Of a stretch of 64,000 nt of DNA, positions 10,831 through 23,800 are shown in pieces. How positions within the stretch are numbered: the first letter of the stretch is position 1; each line of letters starts with the position of its first letter. The position numbers and the translations under genes were made by a program. The DNA comes from Prostheceraeus crozeri (lineage: Eukaryota > Platyhelminthes > Polycladida > Euryleptidae): the NCBI GenBank assembly GCA_907163375.1, contig CAJQUW010003459.1:77001-141000 (forward strand). Direction: 5' to 3'. Under the pieces are notes generated by a model. That model was not told where the DNA came from. It was given only the letters and a program-made list of their open reading frames with translations, and did not search any database.

Positions 10831-13800
10831 CGACTTATTCAACCTGGAACACGCCATTAACATTGATTTCAAAGTTCTCTATTCTGCAGCTTCCATAAAT
10901 CTTGTTCGAGATTGAGAGAGTGAATGGAAGTTTCCTATACTCATAACAACAACTTCATCTGTGCTAATAAATGTTGAAAATCAGAACGAAGTGGATTTGG
11001 CATTTGTTGATTTCATGCAACTCCTACAATTCTCGAAAACATGCTACATGAAATTGTTACTTCAGTTGAATGTCCATTTTATGTAGAATTTCCGCATCCT
11101 CACCCCACAACCAGATACAATGCTTCTTCAGAAATTCAGAACTATTTTTGTGAATTTACTCAACTTTAGTGTTTTCTTCCTCGTTTTAAAATCGTATTTG
11201 TTGCAGGAAACATGCAAATGAAAACATAAATGCGTGTATCATTAAATCTTTCATTTCATGCTTGCTTTGAAACTTGAATTGATTTTTAAAAGTTGAAATG
11301 ATAATTTGCACTTCATGGCATGATGCTGTACCAGATAAATGATTGAAGTACTTTTTAGAATTCGCTCTTTTCTCTGGAATCATAAATGAATTTCAGGTCA
11401 GGAGGTTAGATAGTTTCAATGCCAAAACAGTGTAGCCTATCTCTGCATTGTTAAGTCGCATTACACAGGAAAACTGGTCAGAACAATGAAGCAATTGATG
11501 CTTGTATTTAAAGCTAGCTGTTATATATGTAGAAAGCTATTTTGCATCCCAATAGGCTAACATGCAGAGAAGCATCATTTTCACAATTTTTGTGGTGCAC
11601 GTTCACAGCAATCTATTGCAGGGATGAGAATGGGTTAACGGAGCCCTGACGTAATTCACATTTCAAGGGCCACCAAAAAGAAAAGAACAATAAAAAATAA
11701 ATTAGGCAGACTACTTGCGCCCACCTGCGGAAAATTCTCATTCCTGTTATTGATACTACGATCTCAGAAACGAAGATTCTAATGAACCAGCCGTTGTCCT
11801 ACATCACCTTTGCGCATCGTTGGTATGTAGTTGAGGTGCATTTGGTACCCAATCCAAGGCACGTCAATATTACCTTCATTTCAATGTTTTTATAGAAAAT
11901 TCAATATTACGTTTTGATCAATGTTGCTTTTTTTGTTTAAACTTGAAATAACATTGTTTTCTAATAACTTACGACAAATCATAGGCTAAATGGATGGAAT
12001 AAAAGCTTATTGCGTGTAGCCTACATCAGAATTACAATAGAGCTGATTATAACGAAAGTATAGTAAATAAGCTACGGTAGATGTTCAATTATCTATCATC
12101 ATTTTGAAGATTTGACTCAATAATCTACAATTTGATAAGTAAAATTATAATTTCTATTACATTTTTGGAAAGAAATTAAACATTAATAGCAGAGCTAGAA
12201 AGTAGAAAGTCATTTATTTCAATCGATAGATTTCACATTAACACGAAAATATGAATTTGGCATAGCGAAAATGGTTATTATTTGCGAGCCGCATTGCAGG
12301 CCGTCAACTCGCCTCTTCATTCGAATTTGGATGTGATAGCATGCAGTAATTTGAACCTGTACACGTATTGTAGATATCCGATCACTTTATTAACCTGTAG
12401 CAGATTGTCAACGCGGAAGATTATACCATATTTACCCCAATGGAAGAAACATAATCAGCATGTAAACGTATGCAATAATAAAATATGGTAAATTCCTTTG
12501 CTCGCTCGTTACATCGTACACACTATCAGTAGTTCTGCTACCCATTCAAGTTGCTATCAGCAATCGATATTATCATCATTTTATTGCATCTTTGTCATGT
12601 TACTTCACAGTAAAAAATTGGCCTCAGTCATTCATTTGGTTAACCACAATTCATATTTTTGGACCGTGTTCGCTCGTTACAAATTTCGGAACTCAGTTTC
12701 GTCATCTGTTATTTAAGATCAAAACTATGATATCTTCCTTTAAGTGCTCGATTTATTCTACCATAAAACTCTTTCTGATAATGAATATTGTACATATAAA
12801 TTGCTTAGGGGAAACGTGATTGATTGCACTTGTAGCTCCTTTGTTTTTGCGTTCGCTCGTTACTTGCCAAACATTCCCTCGTTGCTGCTGTTAAATACTA
12901 CGATTATTCCTCCAATGATCGGAATATGAAAGCAATCACATTGGAAATGATGAAGAATGATACATTGATAAAAACATTACCAAATCAAACTGACCATAGA
13001 AAGCAAGTAAATCTGGTTAGTACCAAACAGGTAGGCCTCCTATAGTGCATAATGAATCCTGCAGTTCTAATTTCCTGCGAAATGTGTTTGAACGACTACT
13101 AAGCCTGGGTCAGAACCGACCAAAATTTTCGACTGTTCGCATACTTTTGATTAGTTCTTTTACAATTGAGGGTGTCGCAGAAAAGATGACGCTTTTTCTC
13201 GTCAAGCCAACATCATTGAAAAGTCCCGTTGAAAGAACAAATCGGGCGATTCCTAGTTGATTAGAGGTGATTGCGGTAAGTTTGGACAATGCTGTTGTCC
13301 GATTGGATGATGTTGCCTAGCGTACCACGGGTTTTTTAGGCGTCTGCTCGTTTCATAAGCGTGAGGAAAGCCAGAACAACTCTTGTGACCTCGCTCCTCC
13401 GTGCGCGCTTGTAAGGATACAAGCATGTCTACCTCCCAGATACGTGTTTTATATTACCGATTACAGTACTGGTCATTCAGAATTACGCCACTGCTCGTAG
13501 CTGGTTGCCATAAATGGACAACTCACCATAATTCAATGCACAAAATAGAAGTTAGTGTCATTGCTCTACGCCAAAAATAGGCAAGTGGCCAAGTTTCTGC
13601 TGCATTTGATTAAATCATTTATCTAGTTGTTTTGAGTTAAACTATAATAGCTATGACTCTGGTAGGCCTATATCCGATATGGGTGGACAAAACTAAAATG
13701 ACAAGGCTCCCTAGAATACCTGCCTTTTACCTAGTTTCTTTCTTATTCTGAGCCAGAGCTATTTTAAGTGAAAATGGCAAAATATTTGATGGCAGTGGAA

Positions 13801-14197
13801 ATAAAAATTACAGCGATTCTTCTTTTAGCCGAATATCTTGTTCCACTGATGATCAAAAACACCATTCATAATCGACGTGATTCAAGCGAATGATGTATAA
13901 TTTAAATGGCTCACCTGAAGAAGTTTTGCCTTTAAATTTTAAGCGGCTGCATTTTTTCCAGGCTAGCAATTGACATGTGGTTCCTTTTCGCTGAAAGCGG
14001 AAGATCTCAATTTTCTGAAAATGTATCTCATTAATTCTCTCATTTTATGGGAGCCGTCTCTAATGTTTCGCGCATGAATATTGACCATGAACATCTTGTT
14101 GCTAATGTTTATTTGCTCTTGAAGAGAGCAGCCAACAAAATTAACAAATAATCAACTTTTCAAAACTGTAGCCAGGTAGGGTTGTGATAATATGCCA
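10831..14197. other. About 3.4 kb with no gene recognised
   Basis: Only short frames without recognisable protein character occur. The one structure I see is the exact decamer cgctcgttac three times at 12503, 12671 and 12854, spaced 168 and 183 bp, with poorly conserved sequence between. This may be a decayed tandem repeat. The region separates the small secreted-protein frame from the 3' end of SPTLC1. Confidence 0.4.
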
Positions 14198-14203
14198 TTT
14201 ATT
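14198..14203 (-). terminator. Candidate SPTLC1 polyadenylation signal (AATAAA)
   Basis: The plus strand reads tttatt, giving AATAAA on the minus strand about 456 bases after the SPTLC1 stop codon. It is the closest clear hexamer I noticed downstream of the stop. Use in the cell is inferred, not shown. Confidence 0.35.
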
Positions 14204-14658
14204 AGATAGGATAACATCGGTTAAAGCCTTGAGGTTACCTGCAAGGCGCGTTCCGCAAAGAAACCCAGTGGGGAAGAAAGTTAAGTGTCTACATTATTCT
14301 TCTCTCATTTTCGATTTCGTCCTGAAAACAGCATAATTGATGAACAATGCGATTGAGAATCACAAGCAGAACTCGAAAGACGAACCATCAACAACTCGCA
14401 GGTTTAGCATCCTTTTTGAGGGAGGATCCCCAACAGTACATTGATTGAATGCAAGAATTCGATTGGAAGTTGGTTATATATTTGCAGCCAAAAACAATCG
14501 TGATTAGATACAGAAAAGTTATAATAAAAGTTATGGAATAATCACAGTGATATCCTGAATATACAATTTTGTTAGCGGTTAAGGCGTGAAGGGATAATGC
14601 TGAAAACGGGGACGGCGAACATAAATGTATTGAGAAATTTGTACACCTGGAATTCATT

Positions 14659-14806
14659 CTAAGCGGAATTTTCATATAGCTTCTCCATCTCCTTTCCTAA
14701 TTCACCAAGGACACGGCAGATGATGTCACATTCCGCATCGGTGAGATCACAATTGAGAGCAAGACGGATACTTGGAATTGGAGCACCGACGTCCACTGGC
14801 AAATAT
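14659..14806 (-). CDS. SPTLC1: SPTLC1 coding exon 7 (terminal)
   Basis: 148 nt including the TAG stop at 14661-14659. Acceptor ctttgtag|A at 14806 completes codon 444 as Arg. It encodes [20 protein letters not shown] and a C-terminal helix ending YENSA. Human SPTLC1 has PPPSIRVVV at the corresponding place. About 450 bases of presumptive 3' UTR follow to the AATAAA at 14198. Confidence 0.94.
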
Positions 14807-17800
14807 CTACAAAGAAGACAGGAAGGAGGGTAGATTCGAGATTTGCTATAACGAACCTTGCGGGATCCACGTAGAAGGTTCGTTATGATGGGAGGCGGGT
14901 TTCGTTATAGTGAGTTAGGGGTTATAAAACGTATTTTTGAGTTCAAATATCCTGCTGATTCTGAATAGCGTCGTCTAAAGTACACTGGGCATCCTCTTTT
15001 TGATCAATTATCTTGTAGACTTTCGAAATTAAATGACCTACGTTTTTGCCATTTTGAATAGTAACAATACATAAATGTCCTTCAAACATCAAATGATCGA
15101 ATGAATGAAAAACACGCATTGCAATTAGTGTAATATGCACTATGCATGTACAATACATGGCAGGATTTTCCAATGCAGAGCGATTTTTGCTCATGACTTC
15201 CCGCTGCATTCGTGCAGACGTCGGTCTATCCGTTGATAATTCAAATCCATCAGATGCAGAATATTTTCGTGTAAGTGTTCGATCTGACTTCCCAATACAA
15301 TCCAGCCTTTATCGGTTTTATAGATTTGATTACGAGCGCAGTTTTCGATCATGATGAGACGAGTCAGTTCGAGAAGATAAAATTCAAGCGCTTCATTTTT
15401 GCGTGATCTGGATTCAACAGCATTTTTCTTTATTCGATTGCTATTGAAAATAATAAAAAATTGCTGTCGATGGATAAAGTTCGCTACAGACCAGTGGTTC
15501 TCAAACTGGGGACCGCGAAAATGACAGTAAGATGTACCACTGAGATATAGGAAAGGCAGAGCACTGACTGTTCCCTACATGAACGAAAGGAAGCGTGGGC
15601 TTGTCAGCGTCCAGTGACTGGCAAAAGAGAAGTGTCTTGATCAATGCCCATCTGCTCACTTGCCGCGGTTACTGTTAATTAACAAACGTTGACAAAAAAC
15701 GAGTTAGGTCATCACCCTCTCTCCTTTCTACATCTCAAAAACACAACACACAACACCAGGGGAATAGTTGGTCCTGGTTGGTTCAGCGCACGATCAGCGT
15801 TCGAAGACAATCGTTGTTTGCAGTGCTTTGGTCATCCGCACTCATTCATACACAAAACACTACTAGAGTTACCGCTATTGGCTGACGGCATTCCTACTGG
15901 CTAATCATTGTCATTTTTTCCTTCGAATATTTCCAGATGTTCATTTCATTCAGCACATGGTCGTGCGCCTGTGAACTGTTGACTGATAGCTACATTTAGT
16001 ATAAATTGGTATTTCCGAATGCCGCCAAAGAGGAAAATGAGATATGACAATTCGTATTTGAAATTTGTTTTTACTGTGATAAAGTCTAGTGAAGAAGAAA
16101 AACCGCAATGTGTTTTGTGTTTTGAGGTGTTAGCTTCAACATTACTTACGTCCAGTAGGTTGAGGAGACATTTGGAAGCTAAACATCCCAGTTCAATCGA
16201 CAAAGATGTAAGCTTCTTGAAACGGAAGGTCGAAAGAGTGGTCAAATCCAGACTTGATAACAGGAATGTTTTCGCAGGACTGGTTTGAAAGCCTCCTATG
16301 AAGTTTTAAGGAAACTAGTTGCCGCCAAGAAACCCCACAACATTGCAGAATAGTTAATATAGCCCTGCTGAAAAGATATCATCTCAAATGTGATAGGAAG
16401 CCTTCAGAAGCTGAAATATGTCTTCTGTCGAACGATACTGCTAGCAGGCGAATAAAACTCAGCTCTTAACTTCTTTACGATCCTACAGCATGAAACGACA
16501 GATGTCGCCAACGTGGCCCAACTTTGCATCTATGTGCGCTATATACATGACAAGCAACTGGAAGAACAATTCTTGTTTTGCGAAACCCTCGACAGCAGAA
16601 TAACCTCAAGAGAAATTTGACATAATGAACAGAATTTTTGAGGTGCATAATATCTATTGGAAAAATGTTATTGGCGTGTACACCAACGTTGCTTCAGCGA
16701 TGCTTGACTACCGGTTCGGTCTTCAGAAGTTGGTGAAGGACAAGTTATGCTTGCAAAGAAAGCGATTCCGAATTTGAAACTCTATTGTTGCACTCACATG
16801 TGAGATGGCTGTCGAAGGGGGAAGGTATTGAAAAGAGTTTTCCTACTACGAAAAGAAATGCACAAATTTCTGCAAGACGCAAGCCACGAAAAATTCTCTA
16901 ATAATGGACATCTTGGAATCCGTGACGTACGTCAATCTGGCACTGCAAGAAGAAAAAGAGGTCACCGTGATCCACTCTCATGAAAAAATGACTGTTTTCA
17001 AAATGAAGCTCGCAATGTGGCATTTGAAGTTAAACAAAAATAAGTTTACGCCATTTCCACATCTCAACACATTCATCGATGAGAACGAAGTTTTCGTCGA
17101 TAACAATATTCTTGAGGTGATGAAACACCACGTTTCAATTCTAAGCGAAGAAATTTCTCGGTACTTTCCCGATCTACATGAATTTGAAATATACTATCGT
17201 TTCATGAACAAAACTTCGCACTCTCCCTTAGTGATTTGCATTCAGAGGAAAACTTCATTCAAGAACAGTTTATCGACTTGGTAGATGATGAGGGTTTTCG
17301 TGAAATGTGTCGCAGTGACTTTTGGATTGAGATGGCTCAATCCTATCCCGATGTCGGACTGAGGGCTTTTAAAGTGCTGATTCCATTTTCAACCACATGT
17401 GAGTGTTAGAGAGAGAGTTTTCAAGTCTACTTGCGATGAAAACAAAATCTCGAGACAGTCTAGATGTGACTCATGACATGAGTTGCACTATCCAAAACAC
17501 AGCCCAACAACGTGGAAGAACTGTTGAAGACGAAGCAAGTGCACCTATCTCATTGAACTGACTCTAAAACTTATGAATGTTGAGATTTATCGATTTGGAA
17601 TAAATATATTCATCAAATAATACTTTTATTTCACTATCTTTAATGCTAGCGAGGACCGCTAATCATTGAGAAATAATTCTGTGACCGTCAACTAATAATT
17701 TTTTTAATCATAATAAAGCTAATAATAATAACGCTAATCATAATAAGTTTGAGAGCCACTGTTATCGACGAATGTTCGTTATAGCGAGTCTCGAATTTCA

Positions 17801-20800
17801 TAATTAATATTCATGTTAATTTCATAATTCAAAAACATGTTCTCAATCAAGAGAAACAAATAAATGCACAGTGCATTCTGCTGACAAAATGAGAGCAGCG
17901 GTATGAAAATCAGATAGCAACAGTACTGAGAAAATAATTACCTGGCTACGGTAATCAGGAGACCTTGATCTCTTGCTTTATCCATGACGTCGTCATAGAC
18001 TTCAGTGATGTTTTCCTTGCCTTCCAAGCACCTGAGGCGGATGTGTTTCACCGGAGAAATGTCATCTCCACTCACTTCCCATGTCGATCCAATCTGGAAG
18101 GATAGGAAGAAACATGAGAGCAGCCTTGTATTTATTTTCTTGATGCTTCGAAAGGAGACATGTTCTACTTTTCAACACACTAACTTCTCATGAATTGATC
18201 AAAGCTATGTTCATCAATTTTCTACAAGACCTGGTGAGAAAGCGCTTGTGGGTCGTGCTCCCTGGATACTGCCATCTTACACGCCGGTAGTAACTAAATC
18301 AACCACAACCGAGTGCTGGGCGACTGTAAATAACCTGGTTTACCCGGACATTTCGGGAGGTTATGGAACAAGTGCAGTAGTCAGGGCGAGTATCCGGAAC
18401 GGTTGGTGCAGGTTTCACGAAATGGCACCCTTTTTGACATCTAGACATTCAAAGAAGGCAGTCATCTACAAGCCATGTGTGCGCAGCAGCATGTTGTATG
18501 GCAGCGAGACTTTGGTCATGTCATCAGTGTTTGAGGCGACTCGAGGTGAATGAAATGAGGATGGTCCGGTGCATGTGCGGAGTCTCCTCTGGCAACCGCA
18601 TTTCCAATACAGAGTTCAGAAGAAGAATGTGCCTGGAGCCTATCGGTGACACCATAAGACGTCGACTAAGATGGTAATGGAAAGACGAATGTCAGTGGGT
18701 GAAGCGCGTGCGGAAATTGCAAGTGGATGGTCGCCGACCTGTTGGACGTCAAAAGAAATCAAGGAACGATAACATCAAAGAAGACCTTTGTGCGCTTGGG
18801 CTCCGTATGGAAGATACAAGCGACCGAGCGAAGTGGAGAACTGCCAAACAAGCAAACCATAGAAAGTCCTGGAATGGAAATTGCATGAAAATTATGGCAC
18901 ACTCCAGGGGAACTTAGTTAGGTTCTTGTTTTCTGGTCGGCATTTATATTTCTCAAGTCAATTTGTGATCTCGATTGCTGCCCATTGTCTAAAGATCATG
19001 AACACAAAAGCAATATTGAATTTACAAAATACAGCAGCGACAGGATGACAAAGAGAGAAATCCTTTGAAACGCTCTGTACGCTCACCATTTTGAAATATC
19101 GCTCCTATAATCCATCAGACACATATGCAACCTGTAATGTCGATTTACAGAACAGGCATTTCTCCAGCTCGAAATCAGAGGCCAAAAAATCTTCGATTAT
19201 TTATTTTACTTTAAAAGGATTCCCTGTTCAATTTATTTGAGCAATTTTCAAAATCTTAGTATGTTCTCGAATATCAGCTTCCACAGAATGATCACACTAT
19301 ATAACATGTGTCATTCAATGATTAATCGAAAAGTTTCAGCGACATTTCATTCATCTGAGTGATGATTATAGGTAAAAAAAGCTTTCAATGTGATTATTCC
19401 AGATAAGTGCTCGCCTGTTTGGATGAGAAATTATCCAGTAATTAGAATTTCCATCTGTGAATTTATATAATGTTCTCACAACCACTGCACTGCACTGACC
19501 ACTTTCATCTGGAAAATGCACTGACCATTTTCATTTGGAAAATGCCCTGACCAGTAATTGCGTAATAGTTGAGTCGGAGGCAGGTTTTTAAAGACGTTAA
19601 TTATTATTTTACTTATGTACAAAATTTTTCGATCGCCATCCAGCAATCATCTTCAGGAACAAAAGATTAGAAGCTCAAACTATGAGGAATTTGAAAATGA
19701 TATTAACAATGAGATGACATGATGATTTACAATGATATGATATGAAGGAATGTAGACAAGAACAGGTTGTACTGGATTACATATCTTTACCAGTAGCAAA
19801 AACAAATTGACCTGACAGGATGGATAAATGGTTAGATGATGTAGTGAAGAAATGATAAAGTTATTAGTAAAAAAGGAAATCACGGTAGCTGTCAAGTTCT
19901 GTTCTACTACTTATTGTTGGTTTACATTTGTTAATGATGAATGCTTCACGTAATCTCAAATTTGTGTTGTCATGATCGTGGGCCAGAATGTCAATATTGA
20001 TGTCCGAATGTTGTACTTTGCGCGTCTGAATATGTTTAAACACGGAAGATGAAGGGCTTGTGGCATGTTCCTTGAAGCGGGTGTGGAGAGGTCGTATGGT
20101 ACTGTCAATATAAAATGTATCACATTTGTTATAGTGGATCTTGTAGATAATGTTTTTTCGGTCGCATAATTCTTTGTTTTTCATTTTGCAGTTAGCAAGA
20201 GAGCATAGTTGTGTTGTACCTCCTTCAACTATGACCATTTTCAATTATGACTCTGTGAACCAAATTTTAATTCGTATTCCAGCATTGAAAAATTGGATAA
20301 TAGTTGTCAATGACTACACAATGTACACATAGACATAATTAATCAATAGAATAGTGGGCTACTTCATATGAAGCAATACTATCACATCACTCAAAATTCT
20401 CCGAGATAACCGCGCAATTTGCTGTCAGCATCTTTCACAAATGCATGAAACGTCACAAATAGTTTGACGATGTGATATGTACATAAATTTATAATTCATT
20501 TTAGCGTAAGATTTCTACATTTTGCCGGACAATAATGCTCTTGGTTGCAATATTATCCGGGAAATGCTATGCAATTCCTATGTAAGGAAAAAACTCAACA
20601 TATATCCGCTGCCACAGATGTTTCAGTGATTCATTTATCACATTGAATTAAACATTGTCGTTGTAGGCTATAATGTAATTGCTTGAACGAATCGCAATGC
20701 GGATTTCCCCATGATCATTTGTGCTTTTTACGTTTCCACTGATCCGCCATTTAGGTACACCCATCGTCTATTGGTGTTGATGCAAAGCATGGATTCAATA

Positions 20801-23800
20801 CATTCAAGTGCGCAGATGACATGAAAAACATGGAAACATTTATTAGGGTCCTGTGATCATATGACTTCACATGCAAAATTACACTGGTAGAGATTCGTCG
20901 GAAGATTTGTGTCGTAGTCACTGGATATCATTTATTTTTAGAATGAGCGAGATTTTTAGATTTTTATGCACATGCTTCGTCCTCTGGCACATTTCATGCA
21001 TAATATTGATCAGCATCCTACGATCATCGTGACATAAGTTTTGATGGAATTTTAAATCGCATCAATGTTGTTGAATAAATTACTTAAACTGCATGTTGTA
21101 AAGTCCATGCAAGATTAAAAATCCCTTTTCTCAAATCCTTCCATGAAAATATCCTCAAATTTGTCCTTTCATTTTCACTAGAAATGGTGTCAGTTGCTAT
21201 CCATTAATGAAATTGACATCATAGACAAATTTTCCTCTCTTACATAGCCACCATTTTTTGAAATAGAGTTCATGACACTTAAGAAAGCATAAATATGCAA
21301 ACCGAATTTAGCAAAAGTACACTCCTATTCACTTTTAATTACCATTCTGTTCACGTAATAGAGTTGCTCTGCTTTCCCTACTTATGTTGACTGACCATTG
21401 CCAGATACAGCCTGTAGTCTGGAAAGTTTTGATCAATGTGACATGAAACTTCCATTGCTAGGAATTTGAATTATAAATGTTCTGTGTCATATTCAACATA
21501 GTGCTGTCATTTTTAACATAGTTCGAGCCATTAACTTGGATGAATTACAATTGGAATATCGTCATGGTTTTATCAGACAAATAATGCAGATATCGTCGGA
21601 TAATCTGCATTATTGTCCTATAATGCATGATTTAGTAGGGCTTTCTATGTCCACAGGTTAATAAGTTACACGAAGCGTTCGTCCAAGTTCAGGCTTGAAT
21701 TTGCATTACTATCGATGGAAAATTGATCTTCTTGTAGTTCTGGCCGTGACCACCAGTATTGAGAATGTCATCTTTAGACCCAAACACGCAGACAAAGCAA
21801 TTTATCTCTGTACATGGATATCGAGTACACCAGTCCGGACTTGATCGATATCCATGCACAGATGTGCTCCAATTTGAAGAGAATCTCACCTCCTCTTGAA
21901 GACGTGCGTGCATGCGCTTTGATAGGGCTTGCAGACGCCCACAGCGTTCACCATTTTCTTTGTCCAGTACTTCCAGCACGTGACAAGCGGAGGCAGCAAG
22001 AAGAGGCGGGAGAGAGGCAGAGAAGGTGTACCCCTGACCGCTGAGACGTTGATGGTCAACCACGAACCTGATGGGAAGGAGAGACGTGAATCACGAGATG
22101 AAAGCTGACAAACATTCAATTCCTTACTTCGTTCCAACTGAGAATCCACCACCCGCTCCGATAGCATTCTCTAATGATGCTGTGATCATTTCCACATCGA
22201 GAATGTCCACTCCCCAATGTTCGGTGATGCCACGGCCTGTTCTCCCCAAGACACCGAAACTGTGCGATTCATCGACGAAGAGACGAACCTGACGGAGGAA
22301 TTATCAGAAGTAATGATTATCATGATGTACTTTACAAATACAGGGGTGGGCATAGGTTACCCGTCTTTCGTCTTTTTAATAAGAATACGATGTTTTCCAA
22401 AATCGTATATCATTTATTTTATCAACTAGCTATACATGTAACGAGACAAACATAGCAAATATCGATTAAAGGTCTAAAAATACTGAAAGTGTAGACCACC
22501 AGCATCGACTCATCGATTACGCACACTTCTGCAAACGTTTTGAGAATGGTCTGGATTGTTATTTACAAGAGCAAAAAAAAATCTTTGATTCTTATCTCTT
22601 CATATCCTCTCCCTTAGCAGACCCATAAAATGATTGAGTGGTCCGCTTCAGGATTAGGACCGGTCGCAAGCCCGGCCAAAAAAAATTTTGAAGACCCGCC
22701 GGCCCGGTCGATGATTTCAATTAAGCTTATGTCGACAATGGACAACATTCATTCCAGAATTAATTTTTCAATCAGTTAAAATAGTGTTGCAACATTGTAA
22801 GAGTATGACAAGAAAAATATTTTTATGACGCAAAGATCGCCAGCCATGTATTGAAAACTATTCTTCAAATCTTTGTTCAAAGTGGCTGACAAAATCGCAC
22901 ATTACTGAAGTTGGCGATGATGATGAAGTTTAGGTACTTGGAATTATCGTTGCAACATATGAGGAAAATTTATTCATTTTTGTTGTTTTTCCGTTTTATA
23001 GGGAATAAGTTCAAAGACAACTTTTTGGAAGCGCATTAGTAAGTTTGGGTAATAACTAATAAGTCCATTTATTACTGAATTCACAGCTGTTTTTGCTCCA
23101 GTATCTGATTGCAGCTAATTTTGATTGTACGAATGAGTACTAACTCGTACGTAATGAGTACTATGATAATTGGCTTGATGACAGTGAGGGCACGTCGATG
23201 CTGATTAAGTACGCATCCATGGACAATTGTTTACTTATGCATCTAGTTTTAAAACGTACTCGATCTCAAATAGAGTTTCCGGAATCGCATACTCTAGCAT
23301 ACATTAATTTTGTGAAAGTCAAGTGTATCAAGCCTATCTATCGTAAAGCTATTTCATATCTTGAATGAGTTATTACGCGTATTGCCTCTCAATCCTTTTC
23401 ATGTGCGTACAAAATATGATATCAAAGAACGAACATTTGTCTAATTATTACTGATAGAATATCGATTTGGATAGACATTGAGGAAAATCAGCATCTTTCT
23501 TTGTGCTTAATTGGGAACTCGTGCTCACCCGGAGCACCGGTAAACCTACCGCATGCTCCACAGAAATCGAGAAATCGAATGATGTATATGATGTATAGCG
23601 GTCTACGTTGAGCAGCTGCCACTCTTAATTAGTAGGTTACAGAGACTCCGGCTTAGTCACGGCCGGTTTTGACTACACCGGCCGCCAAAAAAACCAGCCG
23701 GTTCCAACCCTGGTATTGGTCTGCTTGATGGGATCTACTGCAGGCCTGCCACGGTGTCCCACCAGAAAAAAGAGTAAAAAAGAGTACTTAGTACATGTAC

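Noticed and set aside
22649-22705. The CCGG-rich stretch as a CpG-island promoter
   Set aside because: It is short, paired with an inverted counterpart at 23.65-23.71 kb, and is better explained as a transposon end.
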